This document shows, piece by piece, positions 42,965 to 53,253 of a stretch of DNA of 64,000 nucleotides (position 1 is its first letter; the number at the start of each line of letters is the position of its first letter). Below the pieces are notes generated by a model. The model did not search any database. It saw only the letters and a list, made by a program, of their open reading frames with translations, and was not told the DNA's origin. The translations under genes and the position numbers were made by a program. Origin of the DNA: an uncultured Verrucomicrobiota bacterium (GTDB lineage: Bacteria > Verrucomicrobiota > Verrucomicrobiia > Opitutales > Opitutaceae); the NCBI GenBank assembly GCA_903960515.1, contig CAJCBL010000171.1, forward strand, positions 24,762 to 88,761, written 5' to 3'.

Positions 42965-43963
42965 CTATTTCTTGGGGGAGACCTTCTCCTGCATCAGCGA
43001 GGCGTCGATGTAGGACGCCACGTCCTGAGGCTCCTTGTACACGCCGTTCTTTACATTGAAGGCGTCGGCGATCTTCGCAGAGCCATACACGGAGCCGAAG
43101 GTCTCCGACTTTCCGGCGAGAAGTTCCGCCCCCTTGGCGAGGTTCAGGAAGCGGGTGCCGGGAATGAACTCGGCGTATTCGGAGGGCTTCACCCCGGCGC
43201 GCGCCGCCATGATCGCGATGCCGTCGGCTTTCGTAGCCGGATTCTCCAGATAGGCGACGATGCGGTCCCAGACCTTCACGAACTTCACCCAGTCGGCGCG
43301 CCGCGAGGCGAGGCTTTGTGGCGACACCACCACCATGTCGTAGATCAGGCCGGGCTCATCGGCGCTGGTGTACACTGCGGTGGAACCCGGCAAGGCCTTG
43401 AGCGCCGCCCCGGAATTGGGCTGCCAGGCGACCACAGCGTCCACTTGGCCGGAGGCGAGAACCTGCGGGGCCTGGTTGGTGGGAGTGGGTACGAGCTCCA
43501 CGTCCGCTTCGCTCAGGCCGCTCTTCTTGAGGCCGTTGAGCAGCAGGAGGTGATCTACGAGGCCCACCTCCACGCCGATCTTGCGCCCCTTGAGATCATT
43601 GAGGGACTTGATGCCGGGACGGGCCACGACCATGTCGTTGCCGTTCGAATAGTCGGTCACCAGAATCATGACATTCTTGGAGCCGTTGGCCCCGGTGACC
43701 AGGGCGTCGCCGTTGGTGACCATCACCGCATCGCATTTGCCCGCGGTGAACGCCTCCATCGAGGGGCCGTATTCAAACCAGAGCAGTTCAACATCGACCC
43801 CGGCATCCTTGAACCAGCCCTTCTGGGCGGCGATTTCATAGGCGGTCCAACCGGGCCAATCGGAGAAGGCAACCTTGAGGGGCTCCGCAACCAGGGAAGA
43901 GGCGAAGGCAAGCAGGAGGCCGCTAGCCACGGCCAGGCGTCGAAACGAGGAGGATAGATTCAT
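42965..43963 (-). CDS. ABC transporter substrate-binding protein (NrtA/TauA/SsuA type)
   Basis: MNLSSSFRRLAVASGLLLAFASSLVAEPLKVAFSDWPGWTAYEIAAQKGWFKDAGVDVELLWF; ORF-track start at 44206 reads through the repeat. Confidence 0.92.
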   Translation of the reverse strand: MNLSSSFRRLAVASGLLLAFASSLVAEPLKVAFSDWPGWTAYEIAAQKGWFKDAGVDVELLWFEYGPSMEAFTAGKCDAVMVTNGDALVTGANGSKNVMILVTDYSNGNDMVVARPGIKSLNDLKGRKIGVEVGLVDHLLLLNGLKKSGLSEADVELVPTPTNQAPQVLASGQVDAVVAWQPNSGAALKALPGSTAVYTSADEPGLIYDMVVVSPQSLASRRADWVKFVKVWDRIVAYLENPATKADGIAIMAARAGVKPSEYAEFIPGTRFLNLAKGAELLAGKSETFGSVYGSAKIADAFNVKNGVYKEPQDVASYIDASLMQEKVSPKK

Positions 43964-44113
43964 GACGGGGCGAGAGGTGATACTTTTTAGACAGATCGTG
44001 TTACGCATCCGTCTAAGCACGGCATATGCCACCGCGCCGCCCCACCCGGCCCACCGGGTGTAACTGGAAGTGAAGTTTGCGCACAGGGCCGGATTCGCTC
44101 TGTGGATCTTCTG

Positions 44114-44153
44114 CCGACCGTATAAACTGACGATCGTCAGTTTATACGGTCGG
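44114..44153. repeat. perfect 40-bp palindrome
   Basis: CCGACCGTATAAACTGACGATCGTCAGTTTATACGGTCGG. Confidence 0.95.
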
Positions 44154-44525
44154 GCTATGCGAGGAGTGGGGTTGACGGCTTTTGCACGATGGAGCGGGCT
44201 TTGCACCGGCCAACATAGGTGCCAGGGTTGTGTGGAGCGTTCGGAGTTGGGCGATGTGTGTCAGAGCGCCGGTGACGATCACGGAAGCACGCTCGCGGGC
44301 CGTGTCCCCCGTCTTGCTTCGAGGTGGCGGGCGTATTGAAGAGGTGACGAAGCCGAAGGGGTTTCACCGCTGGTTGCTGATGCGCCGGCGATGAATGCTG
44401 CTGTGCGCCCCGCGTGGCTGTGGCCGTCGTGCCGTGCGGTGAGTCTGCTTTTGGGCGGGCGCTTTGGTGTGCGCAGTGCCGCCGGCCCACCCTGGGTCCC
44501 GGGAACGCTCAGCTTCGCTCTTCTG

Positions 44526-44565
44526 CCGACCGTATAATCTGACGACCGTCAGTTTATACGGTCGG
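44526..44565. repeat. 40-bp palindrome, near-identical second copy (412 bp later)
   Basis: CCGACCGTATAATCTGACGACCGTCAGTTTATACGGTCGG; shared flank CGGGCTATGCGAGGAGTGGGGTTG. Confidence 0.95.
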
Positions 44566-44885
44566 GCTATGCGAGGAGTGGGGTTGTTTTGTTTTGGACG
44601 GCTTTGCAGACGGGGGCTTTGCACCCGCCATCGTAGCCGTGCGGATTTCGTGGAGCGTCCGGAGCCGGGCGATGAGTGTCAGATCGACGGTGACGATCAC
44701 GGAAGCACGCTCGCAACCGATCTGATCTCCGATCGGCTTGGTTCAGGGGAGGAAATGGACGTGAAGTTTGGGCACAGGGAAACCCTCCGCCAGCCGCGGC
44801 CCCCTGCGATTCAACTGCCAGCGGGATCGCGATTGTCAGAGAAACGAAACTTCACTTCCGGTTACACCCCGGCCCACCCAGCACC

Positions 44886-45794
44886 TCAGAGCTTCCGGTG
44901 GTCGGCCTGCAGCCCCGGCAACACCGGCGCGAGCATCCCCCGCAGCTCCGCCAGCGCATCGCGTAACACAAGTCCGGTTGCGGCGACAAGGCGCACCATC
45001 CACACGCCGGGGGCGAGTGCAGTGGCTCCACAAAGACAACCGTCGCGATGCAGGGCCCGGATCGAAGCCAGCACCGGATGATCACCGGCGAGGCCGGGAG
45101 CGGCTACGAGCGCGTTGGCGAACCACGCCTCCGACATCTGGTAGAAGCCCGCCAGTTGGCCCAGCTCGGGCCCGCTGGCGTCGAGCTGCTCGCGCAGGAG
45201 CAGGCGGCTGTCGAGATGGACCTCCAACCCGAGGCTCAGGCGGTGCCACGCCCAGCACTCCCCCAGCCCCACCCTGCCCGGGGCAAGCTGGTCCACGAAG
45301 AACGCCGAGGCCCCGGCGGCGAGCTCGAGCCGGGTGGCCTGAGCGTAGTTGGTATCCCGGTGCGGATAGAGCGGCTCCGGCAGGTATTCAAGCCACGCGC
45401 CGGCGGCGACGGCGAAGCGCTGGCGGCAAAGCGCGGCCCCGCTGCGCATCATAAAGGCGCGGGCTGCTGCGGGAGTTGTCACCGAGAGGGAGCCGCCCGG
45501 GCCCACGGCGACATCGAGCTCGAGCTCGTCGCCGGCAAGGATGCCGGCAGTGGAGTTGACCACCTGCACCTGCAGCACATGGCCATCCCAATACGGTTTG
45601 CCCAGGTGGAAAGGCGCGCAAAACGACTGGTGGGCAACACGAGTCTGCCTGCCGCCCACTGCCGCCGCCACGAGGTGCAGGTGCCCACGTAGTGCAGACG
45701 GAGCGCCCGCCGCTGCGGGGACGACCGAGCCGGCCGCGGCACTCGCCAAGCCCTGCGCCGCTGCCGAGGTGGTAGCTGTGCCGAGACTGTTCAC
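44886..45794 (-). CDS. ureD: urease accessory protein UreD
   Basis: [59 protein letters not shown]. Confidence 0.93.
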   Translation of the reverse strand: MNSLGTATTSAAAQGLASAAAGSVVPAAAGAPSALRGHLHLVAAAVGGRQTRVAHQSFCAPFHLGKPYWDGHVLQVQVVNSTAGILAGDELELDVAVGPGGSLSVTTPAAARAFMMRSGAALCRQRFAVAAGAWLEYLPEPLYPHRDTNYAQATRLELAAGASAFFVDQLAPGRVGLGECWAWHRLSLGLEVHLDSRLLLREQLDASGPELGQLAGFYQMSEAWFANALVAAPGLAGDHPVLASIRALHRDGCLCGATALAPGVWMVRLVAATGLVLRDALAELRGMLAPVLPGLQADHRKL

Positions 45795-46414
45795 TCGGAC
45801 TTCGGCGTGGAGGCGAAGAGCACCTCGCGCTCAAGCCAGGTGATGACGGCGTCGAGCCCCTGCTCGCTCTTGAGGTCGCAAAACAGGAAGGGGCGTGCCC
45901 CGCGCTGCACCTTGGCGTCGCGTTCCATCACCGCGAGGTCGGCGCCGACGTGGGGGGCGAGAGTGATTTTGTTGATGATAAGCAGGTCGCTGAACCGGAT
46001 GGCCGGACCGCCCTTGCGCGGGATCTTGTCCCCTTCGGCGACGTCGATCACGTAGATGAACGCGTCGACGAGTTCGGGCGAGAAGGTGGCGGAGAGGTTG
46101 TCGCCGCCGCTCTCCACCAGGACGAGCTGGAGGTCGGGGAACAGCGCCTCAAGGCCGCGCACGGCCTGCTCGTTCATCGTAGTGTCATCCCGGATCGCGG
46201 TGTGCGGGCAGCCGCCGGTCTCCACGCCTACGATGCGCTCGGGCGCCAGCGCGCTGTGGCGCCGGAGGAACTGGGCGTCCTCCAGGGTGTAAATGTCGTT
46301 GGTGACAACGGCCATCGACCAGCGCTCGCGCAGGCGCTGGCAAAGTTTGAGACAAAGCATCGTCTTGCCGGACCCTACGGGGCCGCCGACGCCGATACGT
46401 GGAGGACGGGACAT
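45791..46414 (-). CDS. ureG: urease accessory GTPase UreG
   Basis: [53 protein letters not shown]-track start at 46654 is over-extended. Confidence 0.97.
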   Translation of the reverse strand: MSRPPRIGVGGPVGSGKTMLCLKLCQRLRERWSMAVVTNDIYTLEDAQFLRRHSALAPERIVGVETGGCPHTAIRDDTTMNEQAVRGLEALFPDLQLVLVESGGDNLSATFSPELVDAFIYVIDVAEGDKIPRKGGPAIRFSDLLIINKITLAPHVGADLAVMERDAKVQRGARPFLFCDLKSEQGLDAVITWLEREVLFASTPKSE

Positions 46415-46493
46415 GGGAAATGCGGAGTGGTGAGTGGGGATTGCGGAATTTGCGGAGCTCAGGCGTGCGGGCGGGGCTGGCAATGCTGTGCGA

Positions 46494-47204
46494 CTACGAA
46501 ATGAAGAGCCGGAAGTCGGCGGTCTCGTGCCGGGCGGAGGCGATATCCCACCACGGGTTGAACGCACCGAGCCGTTCGAGGGGCAGCGACGGAGCCGCCT
46601 GGATCGCGGCGGCGCCGGCAGCGAGGGCCTCGGCCAGGAGTGTATGGCTGGCATTCTGACCGAGGCGCAGAAGCTTCACAGCCGCGGCCACGAGCCCGGA
46701 GAGAGCGCCGTAGAGCAGCGCGGCCAGCACCGCATCGCGAGGTGCGCCGAGCGTGCGGCCCTCGATGGCCGCGGCGATGCACGCGGGTCGGGGCCACAGG
46801 CCGGCGGCGGCGCGCCGGTTGAACTCGGCCGCCAGGCCGTTGTGCAGAGTAGCCGCGAAATCGAGACGCTGGGCGCCGATGCCGGCGGAGGCCGAGCGGG
46901 TCTCGCGCGTGCCCCGCAGCGCCGCGCCCAGCTCTGCGAGCGACCGCAGCGTGTCCCAGTCCGGCGGATCGCCGGCGGCATCCCAGGCGCGGGCGGCCAC
47001 CGCCAGCTCGGTGCGGGCAAGCTGAGGGACGGCCTGCCTTAGGAGGAAGCGGCGCAGCGTGTCGCGGTCGTGCACGGCCCCGGCCTGCACAAGCCCCTCC
47101 AGGCCGAAGGAATGCGCGTAGGCGCCGGTTGGATAGAAGGAATCGGTAGCGTGCAGCAGGCGCGCGATCCACAACACAGAGACAGTATCCGCCGCCGGGT
47201 TCAT
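46494..47204 (-). CDS. ureF: urease accessory protein UreF
   Basis: [39 protein letters not shown]. Confidence 0.95.
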   Translation of the reverse strand: MNPAADTVSVLWIARLLHATDSFYPTGAYAHSFGLEGLVQAGAVHDRDTLRRFLLRQAVPQLARTELAVAARAWDAAGDPPDWDTLRSLAELGAALRGTRETRSASAGIGAQRLDFAATLHNGLAAEFNRRAAAGLWPRPACIAAAIEGRTLGAPRDAVLAALLYGALSGLVAAAVKLLRLGQNASHTLLAEALAAGAAAIQAAPSLPLERLGAFNPWWDIASARHETADFRLFIS

Positions 47205-47695
47205 TCGATAGGGACAGGTTTGAAAACGTAGGGATGCACGGCGGCCCCGGGGGCGTGGCCATGCGGGACGGCCCCGGCGGCGAGCCGGTGGGGCTGGAAC
47301 ACCTCAAGCGTGGGGAGGAAGGCGATACCCATGCGCTCCAGCGACTGGCGCAGGGCGATGTCGTCGGGCGCCAGCAGGCGGTGGGGCTGGGCCTCTATCG
47401 GGAAATGCAGGTTGCCCACGGCCCAGCCGGTGACGGCGGCCGCGGCGGGGGCGGCGGGCAAGGGGATTTCCAGCACAGGCTCGGGCTGCTGGCGCAGGAT
47501 GTAGCAGGCGGCAGCGGTGGAATGAACGGGCGCGCCATGGGTGAGCGGCGTATCCAGTTCGAAGCCGAACTCGGCGCCGTCGGCTGCCGTGGCCCGCCAC
47601 AGACGCTTGGCCAGCGTGCGGCGCTCCACCGCGATGGAGACCTCCGGGAGGCCGCAGGCGGTTTGGGCAGGAAGCGCGTTGTGGATGAGCAGCAT
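47201..47695 (-). CDS. ureE: urease accessory protein UreE
   Basis: GWAVGNLHFPIEAQPHRLLAPDDIALRQSLERMGIAFLPTLEVFQPHRLAAGAVPHGHAPG. Confidence 0.9.
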   Translation of the reverse strand: MLLIHNALPAQTACGLPEVSIAVERRTLAKRLWRATAADGAEFGFELDTPLTHGAPVHSTAAACYILRQQPEPVLEIPLPAAPAAAAVTGWAVGNLHFPIEAQPHRLLAPDDIALRQSLERMGIAFLPTLEVFQPHRLAAGAVPHGHAPGAAVHPYVFKPVPIE

Positions 47696-47895
47696 GGGAC
47701 GGAGGAGGCCGGCCGGTGGGGGCTATTCGCAGGAGCGGGTGGAAATGCCACTACCGGGACCACCGAAGTTTGAGCACATAGACGGGAGGCCCTGCAGGCG
47801 GCGAGCATTCATGAATCCGTTTCAGCAAAGGTCGGGCCAAGCTTCGGCGCAGGTGGGGATTGTTTTCGCGCCGGCGGCGTGCAAGTTGAGCGGGA

Positions 47896-49254
47896 ATGCC
47901 TCTGGTCCACGAAGCCACCATCGCCGCGCTCGCCACCCCGTCCGGGGAGTCGGCGGTCGCGCTTGTCCGAGTTTCCGGGAGCGAAAGCGCACGGCTGGTG
48001 GGCGAAATTTTCGGGGCCACTCCCCGCCCCCGCCTCGCCAAACACTGCGACTACCGTGACCGGCAGGGACGGGTGGTGGACGACGTGCTTTTCACCTTCT
48101 TCGCCGGACCGGCCTCCTACACCGGTGAGGATTCCGTGGAGATAGGCTGCCATGGCAACCCGTACATCGCGCAGCGAGTGCTCGAGGACCTGTTCGCCCG
48201 GGGCTGCAGGCCGGCGGAGGCCGGAGAGTTCACCAAACGCGCCTTCCTCAACGGCCGCATGGACCTGAGCCAGGCCGAGGCAGTGATGGACCTCATACAC
48301 GCCCGGGGCGAGCGCGCCCTCGAGGCGGCCAACCGGCAACTGCGCGGGGCGCTGGGCCGGCAGATCGCCGCCTCGATCGAGAGGCTGGTGGCCGTGGTGG
48401 CGGAGGTGGAGGCCCACATCGACTTCCCCGAGGAGGATTTGCCCCCCGCCAATCGTATCCGCTTGCTGGGTGATCTGGCTTCGCTCCGGCATGACACCGG
48501 CCGCCTGCTCGCCACCGCGCACTACGGGGCGCTGCTGCGCGACGGGGTGCGCACGGTGATCGTGGGCGAGCCCAACGCAGGCAAGAGCAGCCTGCTCAAC
48601 CGCCTGCTGGGCTGGGAGCGCGCGCTGGTGAGCCCGGAGCCGGGCACCACCCGCGATTTCCTCGAGGAGGCGCGGGTGCTGGGCGCCCACAAGATTCGCT
48701 TCATCGATACCGCAGGGCTCAACCCCGCCCCCGCCCCGCTGGAGAGCCGCGGCATCGAGCGCACCCTGGAGCGCGCGGCGCAGGCGGACCTGTTTCTGCT
48801 CGTGCTGGATGCCTCGCGCCCCTGCCCCACCCTGCCGCCCGAGCTTGCAGGGCGCCTGCAAGCCGCCAATACCGTGGTGGTCTGGAACAAGACGGATGTG
48901 GCCGCGCCCGGGCAATTGCCGTCGGGTTGGCGCGGGTTCGCACAGGTGCGGGTGTCGGCCCTAGTGGGCAATGGCATCGAGGAGCTCGAGCGCGCCATCG
49001 AATTACTCGTTGATAAAGACCTGCTTAAGCTGGACGGCGACCTCATCGCCATCAATGCCCGCCACGCCACTGCGCTCGCCGAGGCGGGCGAGTGCCTGGA
49101 GGCGGCAGAGCGCAAACTCCGCGACCAGGCTGCAGATGAATTGCTGGCCTCCGACCTGCGCGGCGCTCTGGAGGCGCTGGGCCGTATCGGTGGCCGCGTC
49201 GATCACGAGCGCATTCTCGACAAGCTCTTCTCCTCCTTCTGCATCGGCAAATAG
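47896..49254 (+). CDS. mnmE: tRNA modification GTPase MnmE
   Basis: [53 protein letters not shown]-terminal FCIGK. Confidence 0.97.
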   Translation: MPLVHEATIAALATPSGESAVALVRVSGSESARLVGEIFGATPRPRLAKHCDYRDRQGRVVDDVLFTFFAGPASYTGEDSVEIGCHGNPYIAQRVLEDLFARGCRPAEAGEFTKRAFLNGRMDLSQAEAVMDLIHARGERALEAANRQLRGALGRQIAASIERLVAVVAEVEAHIDFPEEDLPPANRIRLLGDLASLRHDTGRLLATAHYGALLRDGVRTVIVGEPNAGKSSLLNRLLGWERALVSPEPGTTRDFLEEARVLGAHKIRFIDTAGLNPAPAPLESRGIERTLERAAQADLFLLVLDASRPCPTLPPELAGRLQAANTVVVWNKTDVAAPGQLPSGWRGFAQVRVSALVGNGIEELERAIELLVDKDLLKLDGDLIAINARHATALAEAGECLEAAERKLRDQAADELLASDLRGALEALGRIGGRVDHERILDKLFSSFCIGK

Positions 49255-49343
49255 CCGGCGGCCCCCTGCCCTGCTCCGCCGCACACCGAATCCTTTCCCT
49301 CCCGCGCTGCTCCCCCACCCTGCTGCCCCTCACCCCGACACCC

Positions 49344-51245
49344 ATGGCGTACATATTTCAGGACCAGATCTTCGATGTCATCGTCTGCGGTGCCGGCCAT
49401 GCCGGTTGCGAGGCGGCGCTGGCTGCTGCACGCCAGGGCTGTTCCACGCTGCTGCTCTCGGGCAATATCGACACCGTGGCGCAGATGAGCTGCAACCCCG
49501 CCATCGGCGGCCAGGCGAAGGGGCACATCGTGCGCGAGATCGATGCACTCGGCGGCGAGATGGGCATCAATACCGACGCCACGGCGATCCAGTTCCGCCT
49601 GCTCAACGAGTCCAAGGGACCGGCGGTGCAGTCTCCCCGCGCCCAATGCGACAAGAAGGCCTACCAGTTCCGGATGAAACACGCTCTGGAGCTGCAACCC
49701 GGGCTCCAGCTCTTCCAGGCCACAGTCACCGAGCTCATCTATGAAGGTGCGCGGGTGGTCGGCTGCCGCACCAATCTCGATATCGATTTCCATGGCCGCA
49801 CGGTGGTGATCACCACCGGCACCTTCCTGCGGGGACTACTCCATATCGGCCAGAACAAGAATGAAGGCGGCCGGCTCGGGGACCACAGCGCCCGCACTCT
49901 CTCCGCGAGCTTGGCCGAGGCCGGAATCGAGTTGCGGCGGCTCAAAACCGGCACTCCGCCACGGATTTCGGGCCGCAGCATCGATTTCGCCAAGATGGAG
50001 GAGCAGAAGGGCGACGAGCAGCCCACGTTCTTCGCGTTCCACGACACCCGCGACCAGGGCGATCTGTTCCACGTGGAACAAGTCGGGCAGCAACGCTTGG
50101 GCTGGCAGCCCGGCACCGACCAGGTTTCGTGCTGGATGACCTACACCACCGAGCGCTCGGCGGAGATCGTGCGGGCCAACCTGCACACCTCGGCGATGTA
50201 TTCCGGTCAGATCGAGGGCGTGGGGCCGCGTTATTGCCCGAGCATAGAGGACAAGTTCGTGCGCTTCGCCGACAAACCCCGCCACCTGCTCTTTCTCGAG
50301 CCGGAGGGACGGCATACCGACGAGTACTATATCAACGGGCTCTCCACCAGCATGCCCTTCTCGGTGCAGCTCGAGCTGGTGCGCAGCATCCCCGGCCTTG
50401 AGCGGGCCGAACTGCTGCGGCCCGCCTATGCAGTGGAATATGATTTCGCGCCGCCCACCCAGCTCTGGCCCAGTCTGGAGTCGAAGAAGGTCGAGGGCCT
50501 GTTTATGGCCGGCCAGATCAACGGAACCTCCGGCTATGAGGAGGCGGCCGGGCAGGGAGTGGTCGCCGGGATCAATGCCGCCCAGAAAGTGCGCGGCGAG
50601 GCACCGTTGGTACTCGGCCGCCACGAGGCCTATATAGGCGTGCTCATCGACGACCTGGTCACCAAGGGAACCAACGAACCCTACCGCATGTTCACCAGCC
50701 GCGCAGAACATCGGCTCCTGTTGAACCACGCCTCGGCGGAATTGCGCCTGCTGCCGCACCTGCGCAGGCTTAAACTCCTCAAGCCCAGCCGCCTGGAGCG
50801 CGTTGAGCACAAGGCGGAGCGCGTGGGGCACTGGCTGGAGAAGCTCGAAAACACCCGCCACCAGGGGCTCAGCTGGGGCGACCATATACGCCGCGAAGCC
50901 GATGCGCCTCCGCTCGCCCTCCCGGCGGAGTTCATGCAGGAGTCGCCGCAGGTGCGCGAGGAGGTGGGCTACCGGGTGCGTTATCGCGGCTATTTGGAGC
51001 GCGAAGCCCGCATTATCGAACGTATGTCGGGCCTCGAACGGGTGCGCATACCGGCGGACCTCGACTATAAACAGGTGCGCGGGTTGCGCCTGGAGTGCGC
51101 GCTCAAGTTGGCCGCACTGCGCCCAGCCACTCTCGGGCAGGCCAGCCGGGTAAGCGGGGTGAATCCGGCCGATATCAGCGTGCTGCTTGTGCTCATCGAG
51201 TCGGGCAGGGCAGGGGCGGCGGCGGATATGGCGGCGGGGCTATGA
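49344..51245 (+). CDS. mnmG: tRNA uridine-5-carboxymethylaminomethyl modification enzyme MnmG/GidA
   Basis: [65 protein letters not shown]. Confidence 0.98.
   Translation: MAYIFQDQIFDVIVCGAGHAGCEAALAAARQGCSTLLLSGNIDTVAQMSCNPAIGGQAKGHIVREIDALGGEMGINTDATAIQFRLLNESKGPAVQSPRAQCDKKAYQFRMKHALELQPGLQLFQATVTELIYEGARVVGCRTNLDIDFHGRTVVITTGTFLRGLLHIGQNKNEGGRLGDHSARTLSASLAEAGIELRRLKTGTPPRISGRSIDFAKMEEQKGDEQPTFFAFHDTRDQGDLFHVEQVGQQRLGWQPGTDQVSCWMTYTTERSAEIVRANLHTSAMYSGQIEGVGPRYCPSIEDKFVRFADKPRHLLFLEPEGRHTDEYYINGLSTSMPFSVQLELVRSIPGLERAELLRPAYAVEYDFAPPTQLWPSLESKKVEGLFMAGQINGTSGYEEAAGQGVVAGINAAQKVRGEAPLVLGRHEAYIGVLIDDLVTKGTNEPYRMFTSRAEHRLLLNHASAELRLLPHLRRLKLLKPSRLERVEHKAERVGHWLEKLENTRHQGLSWGDHIRREADAPPLALPAEFMQESPQVREEVGYRVRYRGYLEREARIIERMSGLERVRIPADLDYKQVRGLRLECALKLAALRPATLGQASRVSGVNPADISVLLVLIESGRAGAAADMAAGL
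50065..50080. other. parS: parS-like site (ParB-binding 16-mer) within mnmG coding sequence
   Basis: TGTTCCACGTGGAACA, perfect palindrome matching TGTTNCACGTGNAACA. Confidence 0.85.
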
Positions 51246-51556
51246 CCGGGCGCGGCTGGGTGCGGTGAGCGGTTTGTGCCACGGCGAGGAAGCCCGCCTT
51301 CCCGCAGGCGAAATTGCATGGCAGCCGCTTGAGTCGGCGGCAGCCATGCCGGCGGGCCGGCACGCGGCGATTCCTGCTGAGGGCTGGAGATCGCAACTCT
51401 GGTGAGGCCGGCCGCGCCAGCATCGGGGCCGGAGCTTGTGTCCGGGCTGCATGAGCATCGAGCGTTCCGTGAGGCGGGCTCGTTTGGGGCAATATAGTGG
51501 TAATCATGCAAGCGCGCCGCTTCACGCCCGGACAGTGCCCGCACGCCGGTGGCCGT

Positions 51557-51655
51557 TCGTAGGGAGCGAGCTTGCTCGCTATGTCTGATGTCCATTGAAG
51601 AAGCGTGTGCGCTCACGACCTGCGCCCTGAATCGCGTGCAAACACGCTCCTACGA
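51557..51655. repeat. REP/BIME-like hairpin element
   Basis: GTAGGGAGCGAGCTTGCTCGCT ... GCGTGCAAACACGCTCCTAC; resembles REP sequences seen in several Gram-negatives. Confidence 0.5.
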
Positions 51656-51683
51656 AAACGGCTATGGGTAGCGAACTGCACAT

Positions 51684-52212
51684 CTCTTCGCATTCCACAA
51701 CCCCAATGCCCAGAGCGATTTGTTCCACGTGGAACAAGTGGGACCGCAATGCTTGGGCTGGCATCCGGCTGTCCCCGGGTTTGGTGCTGGATGACGGACA
51801 CCACCGGGCGCGTGGCGGAGATTGTACTGCGTACCCTCGACACGTGGGCAATGTGTTCCGGCCCGATCGAAGGAGCCGGGCCCGCGATATTCCCCGAGCA
51901 TAGAGGACAAGTTCGCGCCCCTCGCCTACACACCGCGGCACCTGCTGTCTCTCGAGCCGGAGGCGCGGCATACCGTTGAGTGCTATATCAACGGGCGCTC
52001 CACTAGCATGCCCATTTTGGTGGAGCTTGCTTCGCTCCGCACCATCCCCGGTTTGGACCGGTGCGAACTGCTGCGGCCCGGCTATGTAGTGCAATATGAT
52101 TTCGCGTCGCCCATCGAGCTCTGGCCGAGCCTCGAAGCGAGGAATGTTGATGGGTAATCATCGCCGGGCCGATCAACGGAACCTCCGGTTATGAAGAGGC
52201 GGCAGGGCAGGA
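51684..52212 (+). pseudogene. decayed partial duplicate of mnmG (corresponds to ~50030-50565)
   Basis: Collinear similarity: TGTTCCACGTGGAACAAGT, CCCGAGCATAGAGGACAAGTTCG, CGGCATACCG..GAGT.CTATATCAACGGGC, GATCAACGGAACCTCCGG.TATGA.GAGGCGGC; frameshifted. Confidence 0.9.
51721..51736. other. parS: second parS-like site inside the decayed mnmG copy
   Basis: TGTTCCACGTGGAACA exact 16-mer. Confidence 0.85.
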
Positions 52213-52527
52213 ATCGGGTCGGTCAGGCCGCAGGAACCTGGGCTGCGATAGCCGGCGGCCTGGGCGCGGAATCGCCCATAGTGCGACCCGGCTTCGTTGG
52301 TCCACCCGTGGGGATTGCAGGGGCTTCCCCGCGCTTGCTCTCTAGTGCGTGCAACACCCGCTCTGGTGGGATTTGGGTGTATTCTGCCCCACTTGGGCCG
52401 ATGTCCAGACTGCCGATCAATCGGAACACGTGGCCATGACACCGCAGAGCGAATTCCCTTTGTCACATTCCGATGACGTCCGGCTTTTCTCTCGAAACCG
52501 ACGGCTGCGGGCCTAGTCTGGGCACCT

Positions 52528-53253
52528 ATGACCGAAACACGGTCCAAACGCATACTGATTGTCGACGACGAGCCCGATGTCACCGAACTCGTCGGGTATC
52601 AGTTGCGCGCCAAAGGATATAGCATCGAGGCGATCAACGACCCGACCCAGAGCATCGCGCGTATACGAGCCTTTCAGCCCGACCTCATCCTGCTCGATGT
52701 GATGATGCCCAACATTAACGGCATCCAGCTCTGCCGTATGGTGCGGGCCGATCCCAAGACGAAGGCTATCCCTGTTATCTTTCTTACCGCGAAAACCGAG
52801 GAGGCCGACCGTGTGCTCGGCCTGGAGGTAGGCGGCGACGACTATATCTGCAAACCGTTCAGCTTGAAGGAATTGATCCTGCGGGTACAAGGTATGTTGC
52901 GGCGCAATTCCGGCCCTGAGGGGGATTCGGCACAGCCCAAACGGCTGGAACTTGGGACCATCGTGCTCGATAACGAGCGCCACCAGGTGACGATAAAGGG
53001 CGCGGCGGTGGAGCTCACGGCCACCGAGTTTCGCCTTTTGCGGTTGCTCATGGAACGCAAGGGCAGGGTGCAAACCCGCGAGCATCTCCTGCTCAATGTC
53101 TGGAATTACGAGACCGAGATCGAGACTCGTACAGTAGACACCCATATCCGCCGCCTCCGCGAAAAGCTGGGCGATGAAGCCGAGCGCATAGAGACCCTGC
53201 GCGGTGTGGGCTACCGGATGGTCGATACCCGCAGCGGACCATGCTCAAGCTGA
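52528..53253 (+). CDS. phoB: PhoB-like OmpR-family response regulator
   Basis: RILIVDDEPDVTELVGYQLRAKGYSIEAINDP receiver plus winged-helix C-terminus. Confidence 0.9.
   Translation: MTETRSKRILIVDDEPDVTELVGYQLRAKGYSIEAINDPTQSIARIRAFQPDLILLDVMMPNINGIQLCRMVRADPKTKAIPVIFLTAKTEEADRVLGLEVGGDDYICKPFSLKELILRVQGMLRRNSGPEGDSAQPKRLELGTIVLDNERHQVTIKGAAVELTATEFRLLRLLMERKGRVQTREHLLLNVWNYETEIETRTVDTHIRRLREKLGDEAERIETLRGVGYRMVDTRSGPCSS

Larger units (their letters stand above)
44056..44869. mobile_element. 814-bp non-autonomous (MITE-like) element with 23-bp TIRs and 9-bp flanking direct repeat
   Basis: Left TIR 44056-44078 GGGTGTAACTGGAAGTGAAGTTT; right TIR 44847-44869 AAACTTCACTTCCGGTTACACCC (22/23 complementary); CGGCCCACC at 44047-44055 and 44870-44878; no transposase ORF. 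Confidence 0.7.

Noticed and set aside
43964-44056. Guanidine-I (ykkC) riboswitch upstream of the transporter/carboxylase operon
   Set aside because: I could not find the conserved ykkC core by eye in the leader or nearby; needs Infernal.
44070-44624. Apparent conserved peptide RPYKLT(I/V)VSLYGR seen in several ORFs on both strands
   Set aside because: It is a by-product of translating the palindrome, which encodes the same peptide on both strands; treated as a DNA repeat, not a protein motif.
49256-52527. oriC next to mnmE/mnmG
   Set aside because: No convincing DnaA-box cluster or AT-rich unwinding region seen, and dnaA/dnaN/rnpA/gidB are absent from the window.
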